Source: Porticoccaceae bacterium (GTDB lineage: Bacteria > Pseudomonadota > Gammaproteobacteria > Pseudomonadales > Porticoccaceae). From it: a stretch of 16,637 nt of DNA. This document shows, in pieces, positions 15,104 through 16,637 of this stretch; positions within the stretch are counted from its first letter, which is position 1; every line of letters begins with the position of its first letter. Under the pieces are notes generated by a model that ran no database searches, was not told the origin of the DNA, and was given only the letters and a program-made list of their open reading frames with translations. The stretch spans positions 1 to 16,637 of the forward strand of contig JALNZZ010000034.1 of NCBI GenBank assembly GCA_023229065.1, given 5' to 3'. Position numbers and translations under genes: made by a program.

Positions 15104-15691
15104 ATGGACCGACAACTTGATCTGCCACTTTTCCCCCTTGGCCAGCCTCTGTTCCCAGGTGTTGCTCTGCCCTTGCGCATCTTTGAGCAGCGCTATCTCA
15201 AATTGGTACGCAATGCCCTGCGAGAGCAGTCCAGTTTTGCCGTCATGCCTATTGTGCGTGGTAGTGAAGTAGGTGAGAAACCAGACATCCATCCATGGGG
15301 AACTCTGGTGACCATTTGCGATTGGCGGCAGCAGGAGGATGGCTTGCTGGGGGTCACTGTCGCTGGTGAGCGGCGGGTGAGGGTGGAAAATATTCGCGTA
15401 CAGGATGACGGTCTGCTGCGTGCAGATGCCGAGATCTGCAGGCCGGATTCTCAGCAGCTGGTGGCCGGTGAGGATGCCGACCTGGTCGATTTACTGGACA
15501 AGCTGGCCCGCCGCCTGGCACTGCGAGATCTGGTACCTGATCAGAGCCTGACTGTCGCTGCTCTTGGTTGGCGTCTACTGACCGTGCTGCCTTTCGACAA
15601 TACCTGGCGCCTCGCCCTGCTGGCGATGGATGATCCACAGCGGCGTCTGCAGGCTATTCGCGACCATTTGCAGGCTTTGGGTCGGCGCTGA
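15104..15691 (+). CDS. LON peptidase substrate-binding (N-terminal) domain protein
   Basis: A 195-residue stand-alone LON substrate-binding domain without the ATPase or protease parts. The opening LPLFPLGQPLFPGVALPLRIFEQRYLKLV is the hallmark beta-strand/helix of Lon N-terminal domains (LPLFPLxxVLFPGxxLPLxIFExRY). It continues with GTLVTICDWRQQEDGLLGVTVAGERRVRV and a helical C-terminal half ending in DDPQRRLQAIRDHLQAL. Such proteins are widespread in proteobacteria. Their role is not established; substrate recognition or protein quality control is the usual guess. The ATG at 15104 has AGG 9 nt upstream. It lies 74 nt after fumC and 130 nt before proA on the same strand. Confidence 0.88.
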   Translation: MDRQLDLPLFPLGQPLFPGVALPLRIFEQRYLKLVRNALREQSSFAVMPIVRGSEVGEKPDIHPWGTLVTICDWRQQEDGLLGVTVAGERRVRVENIRVQDDGLLRADAEICRPDSQQLVAGEDADLVDLLDKLARRLALRDLVPDQSLTVAALGWRLLTVLPFDNTWRLALLAMDDPQRRLQAIRDHLQALGRR

Positions 15692-15784
15692 GTTGCTGGG
15701 GCGTAACGCGGCGCGCTGCACTCCTCCCCGGCCCGGGGCAGAGTCACCAGACAGTGGCGATAGCAGCCCGCTAGCGATGCCCGC

Positions 15785-15790
15785 TATAAT
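15785..15790 (+). promoter_or_regulatory. Candidate -10 element of the proA promoter
   Basis: A perfect TATAAT lies 31 nt before the proA ATG in the 130-bp gap after the LON-domain gene. It would place transcription start near 15797 and give a short leader. No recognisable -35 hexamer is seen at the 16-18 nt spacing, and there is no TGn extension, so the call rests on the -10 and on position alone. Confidence 0.4.
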
Positions 15791-15821
15791 AGGCGGTCTA
15801 CCCACGACTATTTGTAAATCC

Positions 15822-16637
15822 ATGGATATTCAATCGTATATGGTGGCCCTCGGTCGCCAGGCTCGTCAGGCGTCGCGGCTGTTGGCGCGGGCTGGTACCG
15901 CTGCCAAGAACCGTGCCCTGCTGGCAATTGCCGATGCACTTGATGCCAACCGCGCTGCCATAATTGCCGCCAATGGTGAAGACATGGCGGCCGGCACTGC
16001 CCGCGGACTGGATGCGGCGCTGATGGAGCGCCTGGAGCTTAACTCGGCACGAATTGATGCCATGATCGAGGGGCTGCACCAGGTAGCTGCTCTGCCCGAT
16101 CCGGTGGGAGAGGTCTCCGACCTGCGCTATCGTCCCAGTGGCATCCAGGTGGGGAAAATGCGAGTACCTCTCGGGGTGGTGGGCATTATCTATGAATCGC
16201 GGCCCAATGTGACTATTGATGCGGCCAGTCTGTGCCTGAAATCGGGCAATGCCGCAATTCTGCGCGGCGGCTCAGAGGCTTTCCACTCCAATCAGGCAAT
16301 CGCCAACTGTGTGCGACAGGGCCTGGTCGCCGCTGGCCTGCCGGAAACAGCTGTGCAGGTGATTGAAACCACTGACCGCGCTGCCGTCGGCGAGCTGATC
16401 GCCATGCCGGAATTTGTTGATGTGATCGTGCCCCGCGGTGGCAAGAGCCTGATCGAGCGTATCAGCCGCGATGCCCGGGTGCCGGTGATCAAGCACCTGG
16501 ATGGCAACTGCCACGTCTACATCGACGATGCAGCCGATCTGGACAAGGCCTTTACTATCGCGATCAACGCCAAGACACATCGCTACGGCGTGTGCAACGC
16601 CATGGAAACCTTGCTGGTGTCGGAGGCTGTTGCTGCC
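15822..16637 (+). CDS. proA: Gamma-glutamyl phosphate reductase (3' part beyond window)
   Basis: The first 272 codons of ProA, which reduces gamma-glutamyl phosphate to glutamate-5-semialdehyde with NADPH in proline synthesis. Recognisable family blocks are ARLLARAGTAAKN-like helix near residues 17-30 (here SRLLARAGTAAKNRALLAIA), PLGVVGIIYESRPNVTIDAA, LKSGNAAILRGGSEAFHSN, VIVPRGGKSLIERI and HLDGNCHVYID. The catalytic cysteine is Cys258 in YGVCNAMETLLV. Full-length family members have about 417-420 residues, so about 145 are missing past the window edge. No stop or frameshift is seen. The ATG at 15822 begins the typical N terminus MDIQSYMVALGRQAR; the ribosome-binding site is weak. Confidence 0.96.
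   Translation, partial: MDIQSYMVALGRQARQASRLLARAGTAAKNRALLAIADALDANRAAIIAANGEDMAAGTARGLDAALMERLELNSARIDAMIEGLHQVAALPDPVGEVSDLRYRPSGIQVGKMRVPLGVVGIIYESRPNVTIDAASLCLKSGNAAILRGGSEAFHSNQAIANCVRQGLVAAGLPETAVQVIETTDRAAVGELIAMPEFVDVIVPRGGKSLIERISRDARVPVIKHLDGNCHVYIDDAADLDKAFTIAINAKTHRYGVCNAMETLLVSEAVAA

Noticed and set aside
15726..15738. GC palindrome CCCCGGCCCGGGG as a terminator after the LON-domain gene
   Set aside because: The symmetric centre leaves only a one-base loop, and no T-run follows; not a workable terminator hairpin.

Overview
The window looks like a chromosomal segment from a marine-type gammaproteobacterium with moderately high GC, probably from the Cellvibrionales/Halieaceae-Spongiibacteraceae side or another relative of Pseudomonas. 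That placement is inference from protein style and gene order; no marker gene is present. Most of the window is core metabolism and regulation with tight, overlapping operons. No mobile element, CRISPR array, tRNA or rRNA was seen.

Layout. (1) Positions 1-2989 hold a hotdog-fold thioesterase (minus strand, cut by the left edge), divergent from a plus-strand pair: an L-2-hydroxyglutarate dehydrogenase-like FAD enzyme and a GMC-family alcohol/choline-type dehydrogenase. (2) Positions 3167-13415 form one long minus-strand block. In transcription order it reads: aminotransferase, sfsA, a small membrane protein, cbrA, cbrB, a noncoding RNA region, pcnB, folK, a deoxynucleoside kinase, panB. (3) Positions 13644-16637 return to the plus strand: fumC, a LON substrate-binding-domain protein and the first two thirds of proA.

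The most interesting element is the 433-bp gap between cbrB and pcnB (6535-6967). On the minus strand it has a near-consensus sigma-54 promoter (GG-N10-GC), GTTAC/GTAAC half-sites 100-165 bp upstream of it, a run of A-rich AAnAAnAA motifs of the kind bound by the distal face of Hfq, and a strong intrinsic terminator with a GCAA loop. Together these outline a sigma-54-dependent small RNA of about 148 nt immediately downstream of a CbrB-type sigma-54 activator. In Pseudomonas the same position (cbrA-cbrB-crcZ-pcnB) is occupied by CrcZ, the Hfq/Crc-sequestering RNA of carbon catabolite repression. The RNA here appears to be a short CrcZ analogue. A matching A-rich motif overlaps the ribosome-binding region of the L-2-hydroxyglutarate dehydrogenase-like gene in the same window, so that gene is a candidate target of the circuit.

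How the genes may work together: CbrA (SLC5-like transporter fused to a histidine kinase) would sense a nutrient or carbon/nitrogen state and phosphorylate CbrB. CbrB would activate the RNA with sigma-54 RNA polymerase, and the RNA would titrate Hfq away from catabolic mRNAs. pcnB-folK-kinase-panB is a separate translationally coupled housekeeping operon (RNA polyadenylation, folate, nucleotide salvage, pantothenate) with its own probable promoter. Compared with the Pseudomonas arrangement as I remember it, dksA-gluQRS is missing between sfsA and cbrA, panC is missing after panB, and a deoxynucleoside kinase is inserted between folK and panB.
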